A DNA stretch of 64,000 bases from positions 1,188,001 through 1,252,000 of the forward strand of contig CM065296.1 in the NCBI GenBank assembly GCA_032871835.1, in the 5' to 3' direction. Positions 22,409 through 34,182 of this stretch are shown here, in pieces. This DNA is from Dipteronia dyeriana. Lineage: Eukaryota; Streptophyta; Magnoliopsida; Sapindales; Sapindaceae. Each line of letters opens with the position of its first letter. The stretch's first letter is position 1. The position numbers were made by a program, and so were the translations under genes. The notes under the pieces are model-generated. The model did no database searches. It saw nothing but the letters and a program-made list of their open reading frames with translations, and had not been told where the DNA came from.

Positions 22409-24301
22409 GAGTATTTTCAATGCAAAAATGATTTGTAAATGAATTATTGTTGACATGACAACAATATCAAGAGGCTTGCTTCTTATGTGGCATAAATATG
22501 GACTTGATAGATGATTAACTTAAAATTTGATCTCCAATGTTTCCGTTTAAAACACATCTTATTTTAATGACGTGTCCAATTTTATTTATTATTTTCTTTT
22601 TTATTTTATTTCCATACTAAAAATAGATGAAAAATTAATGTTAATCATAAATGTTTACTGAGTCAACCTAAAAAAGGGCTGTGCAACAGGACGTCTGTGA
22701 TCGAGCCATGATAACACTAGTTTTTTAGTCCCTCTTCCTACGCTTATTGCTTAATTCTCAAGTAAAATTAAGTGTTTAATGGCTCGATTGAGTGTTTTTG
22801 TAGGATTTCATAATTAGGGGTATCGTTTGGGTGATTTGAGTGAAGTTGGGACTCAAAAGTGCTGGAAATCAGAAACTTGGGCAAAAAGGCAAGCTGTCGC
22901 GGTCATGGAGCATCGTCATGGACAACCGCGTCACCATGAGCGACAACAAATTATTTTAGAAGTCGTTCGAATTGTCACTTGGAGATCACGTGCGAACTAC
23001 CAAAGAAGCGACATGTCGCGGTCAAGTTCCGTTATGGGATACCGCGACATACCGGGCGATAGAAACTTCCTTGGCCATTGTCGTTCGAGGTGTCGCCTGA
23101 AAAGAAGACGCATAGCAAAGAGGAGAGGTGTCGCGGTTGGATTTCCGTCATGGACAACCGCGACAATCAACGACGCGACAGTACGTTGCATGCGTCCCTA
23201 GGTTGATTCTTGACCTTTTTTTGGACCCATATAAATACCCATACGAGTTTCAGGAAAGGTATCATCAGCCACACGAAATTTTGGACACTTTCACCCCTCA
23301 ATCACCATTCTTGGACAACTCTCCCATCCATCCATCTTGGAACTTGGAAGGCAAGAAGATGAAGCTTACAAGTCAAGGAACCTCAATGACCAACCTTGGT
23401 TTCTTCTTTCAATCTTCTTTGTTTTATTTCCTTTCTTTGAAGTGTAACTAATTTCTAAGTTAGGGGATTAATGTAAACCGGTTAAACAACTCTTTATAAT
23501 CTTATGGTCTATGCTTATTAATTAATTACATTGGTAGTCTCTTTTATTGCAATACTTGCTCTAATTCCTTCACATATATTCAAATGAGACCTCAATGAAT
23601 GTTTGTGTTAGGATTAGTTAATTTATGATGTTGAGGGTTAGATGTGGTTGACCATCCCATTTAGTCCTTAACTACAAGCTTAATAATTGAGAAAATTTTC
23701 ATATGCATGACCATGCTATGTGTGATTTGGTTTAGAGTTTTTAATTAGAAACTAATTCTAACCCTTACTCATTACATGACCTTATATGAGTAATAAGAAA
23801 GATTAGGTGATTCATGAAACAAACCCTATCAATTGGAATTAGGTGTTTTAATGAGACTTATGGATTACATTGAGAAGTTTAATTAGGTTGCATTAATTCC
23901 CTAGCATTCCTTCATATTCATATATTTTCGTGTGAGCTTTTGAGTAATTTAGTTTATTTGATTTTGCATACTAGTGAGTAAAATTACCAACCCAAGATAA
24001 GCATTATGCCATTTAGTTTTCATACACTTAGATTACGATTTAATTAGATTAATTAGTGTTCAACTATTAAAATCACCGATCCCAGTAAATGAATTTTTCT
24101 TTAAATTGATTAAAAGATAAAAAATACTGCAATCAGTCTGAAAGTGGACGGTCATGTTGACAATGTCTAATAATTTTTTTACCACGTCAACTTGATGTTG
24201 AATATACACGGTTGCATTAGAGAAAGATTTTTTAACAGATTGTTTATTAATCATACGTGACATCTCTTTTTTCAAAAATCACGCTTACATCGGAGATACC
24301 C
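22409..24301. mobile_element. ~450-bp MITE split by a solo LTR
   Basis: Left end 'gagtattttcaatgca' and, inverted, right end 'gggtatctccgatgta' both continue into 'gatttttga'-like sequence. 'tta' flanks both sides (22,406-22,408; 24,302-24,304). The unit 1 spacer shows the undisturbed site 'cctatttagtatctat' (near 13,590) with one 'tta'. Without the LTR and one copy of its target duplication, the MITE is about 450 bp. Superfamily by target size: PIF/Harbinger. Confidence 0.8.
22698..24135 (+). mobile_element. Solo LTR, 1,438 bp, with 5-bp target duplication gtctg
   Basis: It starts 'tgatcgagccatgataacac' and ends 'atactgcaatca' (TG...CA), and 'gtctg' stands immediately on both sides (22,693-22,697; 24,136-24,140). 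A second solo copy lies inverted at 52,851-54,163. A TATA box 'tataaata' is at 23,230-23,237, placed like an LTR promoter. Between about 22,894 and 23,165 there are repeated 'gtcgcggt...' and '...accgcgac' arms. The family is probably Ty3/gypsy, perhaps Athila-like, judged from LTR length and the 'tcgcga' arms; no internal region is present to prove it. ORFs inside (such as 22,827-23,201) are incidental. Confidence 0.9.
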
Positions 24302-24577
24302 TTAGTATCTATACAAATTCACAATGTCGGTTACTATTAATGCACTACTACGAGTTAGATTACAACTTACAATTATTACATAATTACATATATTATGAGG
24401 CTCCCGACAAGTTAGATATTATTTGTTATAAATATTACTACTGGCCTTAATTAATTGCCTAAGCTTGTTTTGGTGGGTTTTTAAAAACCTTAATTTATAA
24501 AAGATCTATTTGTAGTAGGTCAATTAAAAATGGAGTTTTTGGAAAAAAAAAATTATAGTATTTTTGTCGGTAGACAT
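24302..24577. other. Unit 2 spacer, paralogous to 13,590-14,019
   Basis: The sequence 'atctatac...cac.atgtcggtta' and 'aagttagatattattt' aligns with the spacer of copy 1. No gene is seen. Confidence 0.65.
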
Positions 24578-24816
24578 TAGAGGTGTATATTTTCGGTTTG
24601 ATTTGGGTTGAAGCTCAATGCCAAACCAAACCAATATGAATCGGTTTGGCTATATTTCAACCCAACTCAAACCAATTTAATTTTTCAAACCGATTCAAAC
24701 CAAACCAAAAAGGTCGGGTTGGTTTGGATTGGTTTATCGGTTTAGATTTGAACTCAAAAATCTTTTATTTTTTGGTATTATATTATAAAAAATATTAAAT
24801 AAAAATAATCATAACA

Positions 24817-24890
<74 letters not shown>

Positions 24891-25284
24891 GTACAAAAAA
24901 GTCAAATGAGTAATTACCAATTAATGACATGTTTGACAGTATCTATACTTTTAAAACCCTAATACATAAATCAATCAGAAAAATTGTATCAAAACAAATA
25001 AATAAACTATAAAAGCTTAAAGTAATCAGTAAAAGTTATAAACTATGGATCGAATAGAAAACGTAGATGAATTTTATATTTTACTTTTACTTTCTAAAAT
25101 ATATGGTGTGGTTTGGTTTGGATTGGTGAATTATTTCACTCAACCCAAACCGAACCACCTTTAATCGGTTTGTCAAAAGACAAACCAACCCATCCATTTT
25201 TTATATTTGTAATCGAACCAATCCAAACTTTATGGGTTGGGTTGGTCGGTTTGGTTCGGTTTGGTGGTTTTTTGCACACCCCTA
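24578..25284. mobile_element. hAT-like non-autonomous element, 707 bp
   Basis: Ends 'tagaggtgtatatttt' and, inverted, 'taggggtgtgcaaaa' are the common form of plant hAT MITE termini. An exact 8-bp target duplication 'gtagacat' lies at 24,570-24,577 and 25,285-25,292. The interior is rich in 'ggtttggttcggttt'-type runs and has a ~60-bp (TA)n tract at 24,827-24,888. The ORF at 25,113-25,316 is incidental. The matching place in unit 1 (near 15,265) lacks it. Confidence 0.92.
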
Positions 25285-25292
25285 GTAGACAT

Positions 25293-25520
25293 TTAAAAAA
25301 AAAAGGGTTCCTTTGACTGAATTTAAATAGATAATCTCAAATGTCTAATCAAACAATTTTTTATAAAAAAAAAACTCAAATAGAGATTCGTAGAGTTTTT
25401 AAGACAATAGAAAATCTAACCAAACAAACACTAAATTTACCGCTCAATGTGTGTGGGTGGTGACTAGTACTCATTCAATGTGATAATGTCGTATGTTTGA
25501 GTTGCTTCCACAGTAAACAT

Positions 25521-25551
<31 letters not shown>

Positions 25552-26209
25552 AATTAATTGCTTAAGTGTACGAAGAACCGACTAGCTTGATTTATCTAGA
25601 ATGTGTAGAACTGTTTTAGCAGGGTGTATAATATATGTATTGAGAACTCATCATGTAAAAATTAGCCATGGTGTGACCAAAATACCCAACTCTTGGCATG
25701 TCATAATTATTTATTGTTTGTCAAGTGAGAAAATTGTGTGTCGGTGAAGAATACTTTAGAAGTTAGTTAGAAAAAGTTATGAAGAGAATTGGAATCAATA
25801 AATTAGAAGTTAGAGAACGAAACCGATGAATTTATTCCATGACCAAATTATTTTCTCTTATAATATACAATCTGATGTACATCTAACTGTCTATCTTTTC
25901 CAATTCTCTTTATAATTTTTTCTCTCTAAGAACTTCCAACTTTCTCTCTTTTCAATCTCTCCTTCTCGAGATCTATCTTTTCTGTTTTCTTTATATCACT
26001 TTCTTTCTCTAATCTTTCTATGTTGCACATCAAAAAACCCTCAGCTTTACATGTTACCACTCCTTTAAGGGTAAATATATTATTTTTTATAACATAAAGG
26101 GTTAATTATGAGTTTTCAATTAGCCTTAATGGATCATATATTAACTTTTAATATTATTTAGATGACGAAATTATATTCCAACCATTTGGACAATTGCACC
26201 AACCAAAAC
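25293..26209. other. Spacer between copies 2 and 3
   Basis: 25,300-25,500 matches 15,300-15,510, and 25,590-26,200 matches 17,560-18,120. It also has a (TA)n tract at about 25,521-25,547. No gene is seen. Confidence 0.65.
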
Positions 26210-26212
26210 TGA

Positions 26213-27032
26213 AGGGTCGTTTGTTTTTTTATCTGAAAACTGAACAGTCCTGAATTTTTCTAATGACTGATTATGGACTAAAATCTGAACCTGAATGACA
26301 TGTTTTTTTTTCTTACATCTGAATGTATTGTCAACAAGTTTATTTTTAAAAAGTAAAATTGTCTGAATATAAGTAATTTTACATTTATACCTATGTTAAA
26401 CAATTATACATATAATATGGAATAAAAACAATTCAAAAATAATAATTATATATGAATACATATGATCATGATCTTCAGCTTTGATTACAAACAAAATTCA
26501 TTTTTCTAATAAAAGAAAATGTTTTTTTTTTCAAAAAATAAAAATGACATCATGAAAACTCACACAAAACACTCATATATATATCACCATAATATCATAA
26601 TAATGTATCGATATTAAGTACCAATATGAACAGTGATTAGAGTTCTTTTTTATTTGATATGAACAGTGATTAGAGTTCTTTTTTATTTGATATGAACAGT
26701 GATTAGAGTTCTTTTTTATTTGGGTTATTTTTTATTTTTAAAGCTATTTAAAATAAACAATTTATTAAAATAAAGATTTCTATACCATATATAATTTTGA
26801 TGAAATTGGAAATAAGTTATATATAAGGGATATTATCAGAAGAAAAGTTTTTAGATTGCATTTAATACAATTCAGTGATTTGCAATTAAGTTAAAAGTCG
26901 TGATTTTTTACTTTTTATTTTAAGTTGTTTTTAGGATTTTTAAGTTGTTTGACCATTTAAAAAAATAAACAAAACAACTTAATAATTATGGTTCAGACCC
27001 ATTAAATTTTAAATGAAAAAAAAAACAACCCC
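26213..27032. mobile_element. PIF/Harbinger-like MITE (family B), 820 bp
   Basis: Ends 'agggtcgtttgttttttt' and, inverted, 'aggggttgttttttttt' continue to 'ctgaa' on both arms. The paralogous site before copy 2 reads 'aaaacttagtcaac' (18,121 on). Here the flanks are 'aaaac-tga' and 'tta-gtcaat', that is a TTA target duplication with one mutated base on the left. No ORF is present. Confidence 0.78.
26618..26722. repeat. Three near-perfect 34-35-bp tandem repeats
   Basis: 'atatgaacagtgattagag' followed by 'ttcttttttatttg' occurs three times in a row inside the family B MITE. Confidence 0.9.
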
Positions 27033-27640
27033 TTAGTCAATAACTCAAAACAAGTATAGGGTCTCTGACCAAAAAACAGTCGACTCTTAACGTTAACATC
27101 TTATCTTATGTGACAAACCAATCAAACATGGAGTTTTATTAAAAAAATTATTATCAAACTCGTACAAACACATAACAGTCCTGTCAATCTATTACCGCTC
27201 ACTCAATGTTCTTACATATGTCACGAAACAACATTAATAGCTTCACTTATACGGAAAAACTCTCATTTTGAGAGCACAAATTGAGTATGATAAATTCCAT
27301 AGAAATAGAAGATTAAAGTGGATTCGAATTCTTCTCCGTGAAAACTTCGAAATGGTATACTTAAATTTACAAAATGGTTAATGGGTAAATGAGAAATTAA
27401 GTCTCAAAGTGGACCCATTGTGTAGGGATTAAAATGAATCCCACATTGTTTAGGAAAATCATTTATATGTAGTTTATAAGTGAATGTGTGATATGAGCTA
27501 TCAACATGTGTGGTATAGAGGCTCTCTCGCATGCGCAAGGGTGCAAATCATGGACCCCGAATCTTCAAACACACGATTCGTGTGTGGCTATTTAATAGCA
27601 GTCCTGTCAATTTTATATTAATGTATAGTCTTCACTTCCT
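27033..27640. other. Upstream region of DUF761 copy 3 with an extra ~330-bp insert
   Basis: 27,040-27,270 aligns with the region before copy 2. The part at about 27,260-27,600 ('cccacattgtttaggaaaatc', 'ctctctcgcatgcgcaaggg') has no counterpart there and looks like an insertion of unknown type. No gene is seen. Confidence 0.55.
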
Positions 27641-27650
27641 CTATAAATAG
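27640..27650 (+). promoter_or_regulatory. TATA box of DUF761 copy 3
   Basis: 'ctctataaata' lies ~55 bp before the ATG at 27,703, identical to that of copy 2. Confidence 0.65.
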
Positions 27651-27702
27651 TATTCCCACAACTCATATTTCATCAACAAACAACAAAACAACAAAACAAC
27701 AA

Positions 27703-28387
27703 ATGGGTGGAGGAAGGGTACGGCGCTGTTTGAAAACGGCAGTGAGCAATCTGAACTTAGTACTGAGGATTTTAAAGCAAGGCAAATGGTGGTTAGCTTC
27801 CATCTGCGGCAGTGTCTCCGCCTTTTCTGTGCGGATATCATGGAGCTTCAACATAAGTTTTTTCGTGCGGGATCTGTATTTATATCGGTGCAAAATGAAT
27901 TCCAACCAATATATAGGGTTGCATTACACCGAAGATCAAGAGTCTGATGAGATCTGTAGTACTTCGGTTCAAGAGCTTCAAAGAGCAACAAGTTTTACTT
28001 CTTATTTTTGAACAACGAAAGATTTATTCATCGGCTGGGAGGCCGGAAAGGAACAAAACCACCACCCGAAAAGGGTCTAACAAAAACCAGCAGACACCAC
28101 ACAAGCAAAAGGAAAGCACTAAGCCAACACTAAAACCAAAAACAAAACAAAAACAAACAACACAAGAAAACCAAACAGACACAGATCATATGTCCCCCCA
28201 CTCCGGTCTATCTTCCATCATATTGATGATGTTAACATTGTTGATGATGATGATATTGATGAGCAAGCAGATTTTCATTTCGAATTTTCATCGCCATCTT
28301 TTGTATGAAAGACAGATTTCTCAGCAACGCTACGGTCAAGTAAACAGTTTTGAGTTTTTGAAGGAGATTCAAGAGTGCTTTTATTAA
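27703..28387 (+). pseudogene. DUF761 copy 3, interrupted by a LINE fragment
   Basis: The ATG at 27,703 opens a frame like copy 1 ('LKTAVSNLNLVLRILKQGK', then 'YIGLHYTEDQESDE'). It stops at 28,009-28,011, just inside an inserted sequence (about 28,005-28,222). After the insert the Asp-rich linker and DUF761 tail resume ('gatattgatgagcaagcag'), but 2 nt are missing relative to copy 2 near 28,270, so the tail is also out of frame. A truncated protein of 102 residues without the DUF761 domain could be made. The TATA box is intact. Confidence 0.8.
28005..28222 (-). mobile_element. 5'-truncated LINE 3' tail inside DUF761 copy 3
   Basis: On the minus strand the insert is rich in 'ttttgttt' and 'tggttttc' and ends 'gatgaataaatctttcg' followed by 'ttgttcaaaaat', the usual end of plant L1 LINEs. 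It resembles the tails at 47,705-47,925 and 58,358-58,560. It breaks the reading frame of the gene. Confidence 0.7.
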
Positions 28388-28980
<593 letters not shown>

Positions 28981-28994
28981 AACTTTAAAACTAA

Positions 28995-30345
28995 CCATAA
29001 AAATAGTGGGTTTATTGTTTTTATCCAAAATTAATATTTTTATTGTTTCTACCAAAATATTCACTATTTGGACAAAATTTCCCTTCTTTATATGAAAAAA
29101 AAAATCTCAATTTTTTTTCTTCTTCCAGGATAAAAAACAACTTTTTTCTTTTTTTTTTCTTCTTCTTCTCAGATCTCTAGTATTCTTCTTCTTCTTTCCG
29201 GATGTGTTTAATTGTGTTAGACTTGGTGTGTTTAATTTGATATTTGCCCAGGTGCGTTTAATTGATGCGTTTAATTAGTCTGCCCTAGTGTGTTTAATTG
29301 AGTTACCCTTGTGTGTTTAATTGAAATGCCCTGATGTGTTTAATTAGGTTGTCGTGGTGTGTTTAATTGATTTACATTTGATGTGTTTATTTAGTCTGTC
29401 TTTATGTGTTTAATTGGTTTATCCTGGAGTGTTTAATTGGGTTACCGTGATGTGTTTAATTGGTGGTCTGGAGTGTTTAAAGAAATCTGGAAATATTTCC
29501 AGATTTGAATAAATTTGGAAAGTTTCCCTATTTCCTCATACAAAAAAAAATAAAAATCTTTGAAACAATAAATGTTAATTCTTTAGTAAGGAATTTCTGT
29601 TTCAATGGAACAAAATATAATTTTTTATATAAAAAAAACATAATCTGTAAAAATAATAAACAAACATAATATGAAAAAAAATTCAAAATAAAAAAACCTG
29701 GAATTTTTCATTAACAAAATCAAATCTAGAAAAAAATTAACAAACATAATCTGGAAAATTTTCAAAATAAAAAAACATAAAATTTTTCTTGAAATAAAAT
29801 CATATCTAGAAAAAAAATACAAAACATAATCTGAAAAAAATATAAAATCTGGAAAATTTTCAAAATCCAAAAAATCTGAATTTTTTTAAAATTTGGAAAA
29901 AAATTTAAACAAAACGAAATCTGATTTTTTTAAAAAATAAATAATACCCAAACTCAAACAAAACCATGAATCACCCTTAAAATCAACAATCAACACTCAA
30001 ATTTGAATTTGGTCTTCACAACCCAGATCTGCAAACCAAAGGAGTGAGAAGAGAAACAAAAAAAATGTTTGGATTAAAGAGGACAGATGTGTGAGAGAGG
30101 AGATCTGGTTGCAAAAAAAATATGGTTAAGAGAAATAGAGGCGTGAGAGAACGAGAGAGAAAAAGAAGAGATTGAAGAGAGAAAGAAAGAGGAGAGAGAA
30201 TGAAAAAAATGATTCTGAGTTCAGACCAAAGGAGAGAGAAGAGTTAAAGAAATAATGAGAGGCATTTGGGTATTCACAACCAATTAATGGGTAAAAACAA
30301 TAAAAATACTAATGTTGGATAAAGATAATAAATCTCTTTATTTTT
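28995..30345. mobile_element. Non-autonomous TIR element with internal minisatellite, copy in unit 3
   Basis: This is the sister of 19,335-20,768: the same ~55-bp inverted ends ('gtgggtttattgtttttatcc' split at left; mirrored near 30,290-30,345), the same minisatellite (29,200-29,482), and the same 'cccagatctgcaa' and GA-rich tail. Its presence after copies 2 and 3 but not copy 1 suggests insertion before the duplication that made units 2 and 3. Confidence 0.7.
29200..29482. repeat. 'tgtgtttaattg' minisatellite, second copy
   Basis: About 13 cores spaced ~20-24 bp, as in 19,533-19,830 but with different linker variants. Confidence 0.78.
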
Positions 30346-30359
30346 TGACTAAAAAGGTG

Positions 30360-30367
<8 letters not shown>

Positions 30368-30419
<52 letters not shown>
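30368..30419. repeat. (TA)n microsatellite
   Basis: About 26 TA units at the left border of MULE1. Confidence 0.95.
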
Positions 30420-30421
<2 letters not shown>

Positions 30422-30589
30422 GAGGGAATTGCAGATTATGATCACAATTTTTATTGAGTTATTGTTTTTAACCAAAACTTTATTTTTGCTTAAAATCATC
30501 ATCTTTAACCATGAACTTCCAAATATACCCTCATTTTTGTTTTATGTGTCACAAATTTTCCCACCCAAAATTTTCACTTATCAGTGCTT

Positions 30590-31439
30590 TGTTTTTCAAT
30601 TTCTCACGCTCTCTCTCTCGCTCTCTCTGTTTGATCTCTAATTGTTTTGCTTCTTCTCTCTCAAACTGTGATCTCTCTGAAAACCGATTTGCTTATTCTC
30701 TCTGAAACCGTGTTCTCTTTTGCTTCTTCTCTCTCAAATCGTGTTCTCTCACTCTGAAAAATCGAGCTTCATCTCTCTGGAAACCGAGGCTGTAAATCAG
30801 GTCTGAAACTCGTGGGTCTTCCTCTCTTCAGGTAGATCCAGATCAGAAACCTAGCATTCAGCTCTTTGTTAAAGTAGTTTAAGGTATGTATCCCTTTCCT
30901 ACTTGTTTTTTACAAGAATGAACAAGTTTAATTTGACAGAAAATAGAATGGTTTAGATTTTGAGTGAAACCCATGGACTGTCAATTTTTGTTCTCAGGTT
31001 ACATGATAGGCCATTTAAAATTTAATGTTACATGCCAGTTGAACAACATGTTACATACCAGTTCAATTTAATGTTACATGACAGTATTTTTTAAAGTTAC
31101 ATGCTAGGTTATTTTTTGTACCCAAGTTACATGCTAGGTTATTTATGAAGTTACATGTTAGGTTATTTTTTATACCCAAGTTACATGGTAAGTTATTTAT
31201 GAAGTTACATGCTAGGTTAATTTTGAAGTTACTTGCTAGGTTAATTTTTAAGTTATATGCTAGGTTATTTTTTAAGTCACATGCTTGGTTATTTATGAAG
31301 TTACATGGTCTATTATTTATGAAGTTACATGCCAAGTGATTTGTGAAGTTACATTCCATCCAAGTCCTATTTTTTTACATGTAAATTCATTTTAAAGTTA
31401 CATGTCAAATATTTTTAATGTCAATTACTTGACTTGTAG
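30590..31439 (+). promoter_or_regulatory. CT-rich 5' leader and 5' intron of the MULE1 transposase
   Basis: A CT-rich stretch (30,590-30,840) with 'ttcttctctctcaaa' repeated looks like an untranslated first exon. A splice donor 'aag|gtatgt' is at 30,884 and an acceptor 'gacttgtag|g' at 31,439, five bases before the ATG. The intron contains the GTTACATG repeats. Confidence 0.55.
31005..31410. repeat. GTTACATG repeats in the 5' intron of MULE1
   Basis: 'gttacatg' or one-base variants recur about 15 times, many inside a ~24-30-bp unit 'gttacatgctaggttattt(atgaa)'. The same octamer makes up the array at 34,183-35,290. Confidence 0.85.
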
Positions 31440-31443
31440 GATT

Positions 31444-34119
31444 ATGGATGAAACGAAATTGGTCATCCATCATGGTGGAAGTTGGATGGGTAATTGTTAC
31501 GAGGGTGGTATGACAAAGTGGGTCAATGTTCCTAGATGTGTAAGTTATGATGGCTTGATGAAGTTGGTAGAAGATGTTGTCAAAGTTGATGTTGCTAGGT
31601 ACAATTTACAATTATGGTCATTGGCGTTTACAATTAGTGGTACTGCTCGTCCGAGAATTGAGAATGACAATGACGTATCATGTATGATGAATGTAGATAA
31701 GCTATTACCTGAGGTTTTTATCTCTGTTTATACGAAGGAAACAACAGATTGTGTGCAAGATGACAACCTATGTAACCTACCTACTTCACAACCCGTGTAT
31801 GGCGGGTTTCTTTGACAACTGGCAGGATATGGGTCCATTCCAATTGTAGACCCAAATGTATGTAACGATGAAACCATTGACGATGAAGAGAACAATCAGT
31901 GGCCGGACTCCGATAACAGTGATGATAACTCGATACCCAACATTGGCAGAGGTAGTCACGACGATGAATATTGGCATGATGGTGTGGGTTGTGGTTCTGG
32001 AAGTGTTAGAGGACATGGATGTGCTGGTCCATCTGGTTTTGCTACATTTAACGGTGTTTCCTTTCGAGAGGATGGTTTGGGTGACGATGTTGATCAAACT
32101 TCTGAACATGCCTTCCCCCGAGCTTGGGTTATTCCTGGAGCAGAAAGGTATTCTTTTGAACCCATTAGCGCGAAGGAAGCTTGTTCAAATGATGGCCGAT
32201 TATACAAGGGTAAAATATTTCAATGCAAGAAAGATTTGAAGGGAACGTTGAATATGTATGCATTGAAGGAGGGATTTGAAGTGCGGATTAGAAGGTCTAG
32301 CAAGACACGTTATGAGGCTGGATGTAAGGATATCGAGTGTGATTTCCATTTACGTGGAATTAAGATGCAAAAATGAGAATATTGGGTGGTTCGAATGTTC
32401 ATAAAGGATCATACGTGCAATATTGATGGTTTCCAAGCACGTCTTCGACAGGCAAATTCATGGACTGTCAGTGAACTATTAGCACCAAAGTTGCAAGTAC
32501 ACGGACACTCTCTAAAACCCAAAGATATCATGGTCGAAATGCAAGTGGAGCATGGAATACATTTGTTGTATTCAAAGGCTTGGAGAGCAAAGGATCACGC
32601 AGATGCATCTATTTTTGGTCCTCCCAAAGAATCATTCAAGCTGTTGTCTGCTTACTGTCATCGATTGGAAGAAGTAAATCCAAGGACTATTACGACGTTG
32701 AAAACAAATGTTGCAAATCAGTTTGAATATATGTTCATCGCTCATGCCGCATCACTTCATGGATTTCGTACCGTGATTCGACCGGTTATTGCAATTGACG
32801 GTACTCATTTGAAGGGTAAATTTTATGGTATTATGTTTGTAGCTATATATTTAGATGCAAACAACCAGGTTTTTCCTTTAGCAAATGGCTTTGGCAACGT
32901 TGAAGATGAAATGTCATAGACATGGTTTTTGAATGAGCTTAAAAATGCTATTGGTAGTCCTGAGGATTGTATGATCATATCCGACTGTCACCTCGGTATC
33001 AAGGTTGCATTGGAGAAAGTGTACCCTAACGTACCACATGGATATTGTGTGTTTCACATGGCTGAAAACATAAAAAAAGATTACAAAAGGAAAGATGTGA
33101 GCCTTCTTTTCAAACAAGCATGGAAGGCATACCGGAAATCTGAATTCAAGGAAAAGATGCTGGAGATGATGAAGGTTAATAGGGTAGCATTCGAAGAATT
33201 AATGAATGTTGGTTCCGAAAGGTGATCTCATGCTTACTCTCTTGTTAGGCGTTATAGGTTGATGACCTCTAGCATTTCCTAGTCGATGAATTCATGTTTG
33301 GTACATGCTCGTCAAATGCCAATAACAACTATGATTGAGTTTATTAGAGACATGCTCCAGAAATGGTTTTATAAGCGTCGGACCAAGGCTGAAAAAACTC
33401 GGACATAATTGACTCCATGAGCCACTGAATTCATAAAAGAAAGCAATATTGATTCATAAAAGTACACGGTTTGTCCAATTGATTCTGTTAACTTCAATGT
33501 TAAGGATGTAAATAAAAATGGTTTGGTAAACCTTTATGAAAAGAATTGTAGCTGTGCGAAATTTGAAGTTGATAAACATGCATTAGCTGCAATAAGGTTA
33601 ATATCATCTTCTTCCATTGTAATTTGTCTTCTTACCTATTTGATTCAATTAATTACTCATAATCTTTTCCTTTTTAGGTATGCAAAGAAACCTTTACCCG
33701 ATTATTGTGGGGATTGCTACAAAACCACAAGTTGGGTTGAAGCATATGCAGGGACCATTTTCCCTGTTGGGCATCCTAGTGATTGGAATATTCCTAAAGA
33801 TGTGCGATCAAAGGTTGTTCTTCCGCCTCCTTTTTGTGCGCAAGCTGGAAGACCAAGAAAGAAGAGATTTAAATATGTCAAAGAACATGGTAATGGAAAG
33901 ACCAGAAATTGTACGATTTGTAAAAAATCGGGTCACAATCGACAGAATTGCAGGAATGCACAGCCTTGTCAGGCTCCTCCACCATGCCTATCCACATTAT
34001 CTGCAATATCTGCAACATCGAAGCGACCACGTAGACCTTACAGATACAGGAAGTGTGGAGATGAAGGTCACAATTCACAAAAGTGTCCATTGGCACAAGA
34101 AGAAGTTGGTACATCCTAG
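31444..34119 (+). pseudogene. MULE1 transposase (MuDR type), eight premature stops
   Basis: The transposase would cut at the element ends. Start chosen at ATG 31,444 right after the splice acceptor. Order seen: an N-terminal PB1-like region ('KLVIHHGGSW'); a DNA-binding region with 'FQCKKDLKGTLNMYALKEGF' (about 32,220-32,420); the MULE transposase core with 'VIAIDGTHLKGKF' (near 32,790) and 'CMIISDCHLGI' (near 32,970); a SWIM zinc finger ('CSCAKFEVDKHALAA', 33,548-33,595); a GT-AG intron (about 33,598-33,677); and two CCHC knuckles ('CTICKKSGHNRQNC', 'CGDEGHNSQKC'). One frame runs throughout, but stops stand at 31,813, 32,374, 32,917, 33,223, 33,280, 33,406, 33,418 and 33,457, most explained by single C-to-T or G-to-A changes. 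Confidence 0.9.
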
Positions 34120-34182
34120 ATTTGACTGTACCAGTGATGTAGACTTTATAAAGCTCTTATTGAATTTGATAGTTGATTTACA

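Noticed and set aside
22827..23201. 124-codon ORF rich in Arg
   Set aside because: It lies fully inside the solo LTR and is broken in the sister LTR; GC-rich repeats keep it open by chance.
25113..25316. 67-codon ORF
   Set aside because: Lies in the hAT-like MITE, made of 'ggtttggttcgg' repeats; no domain.
32914..33117. Minus-strand ORFs over the MULE transposases
   Set aside because: They are shadows of the plus-strand transposase frame.
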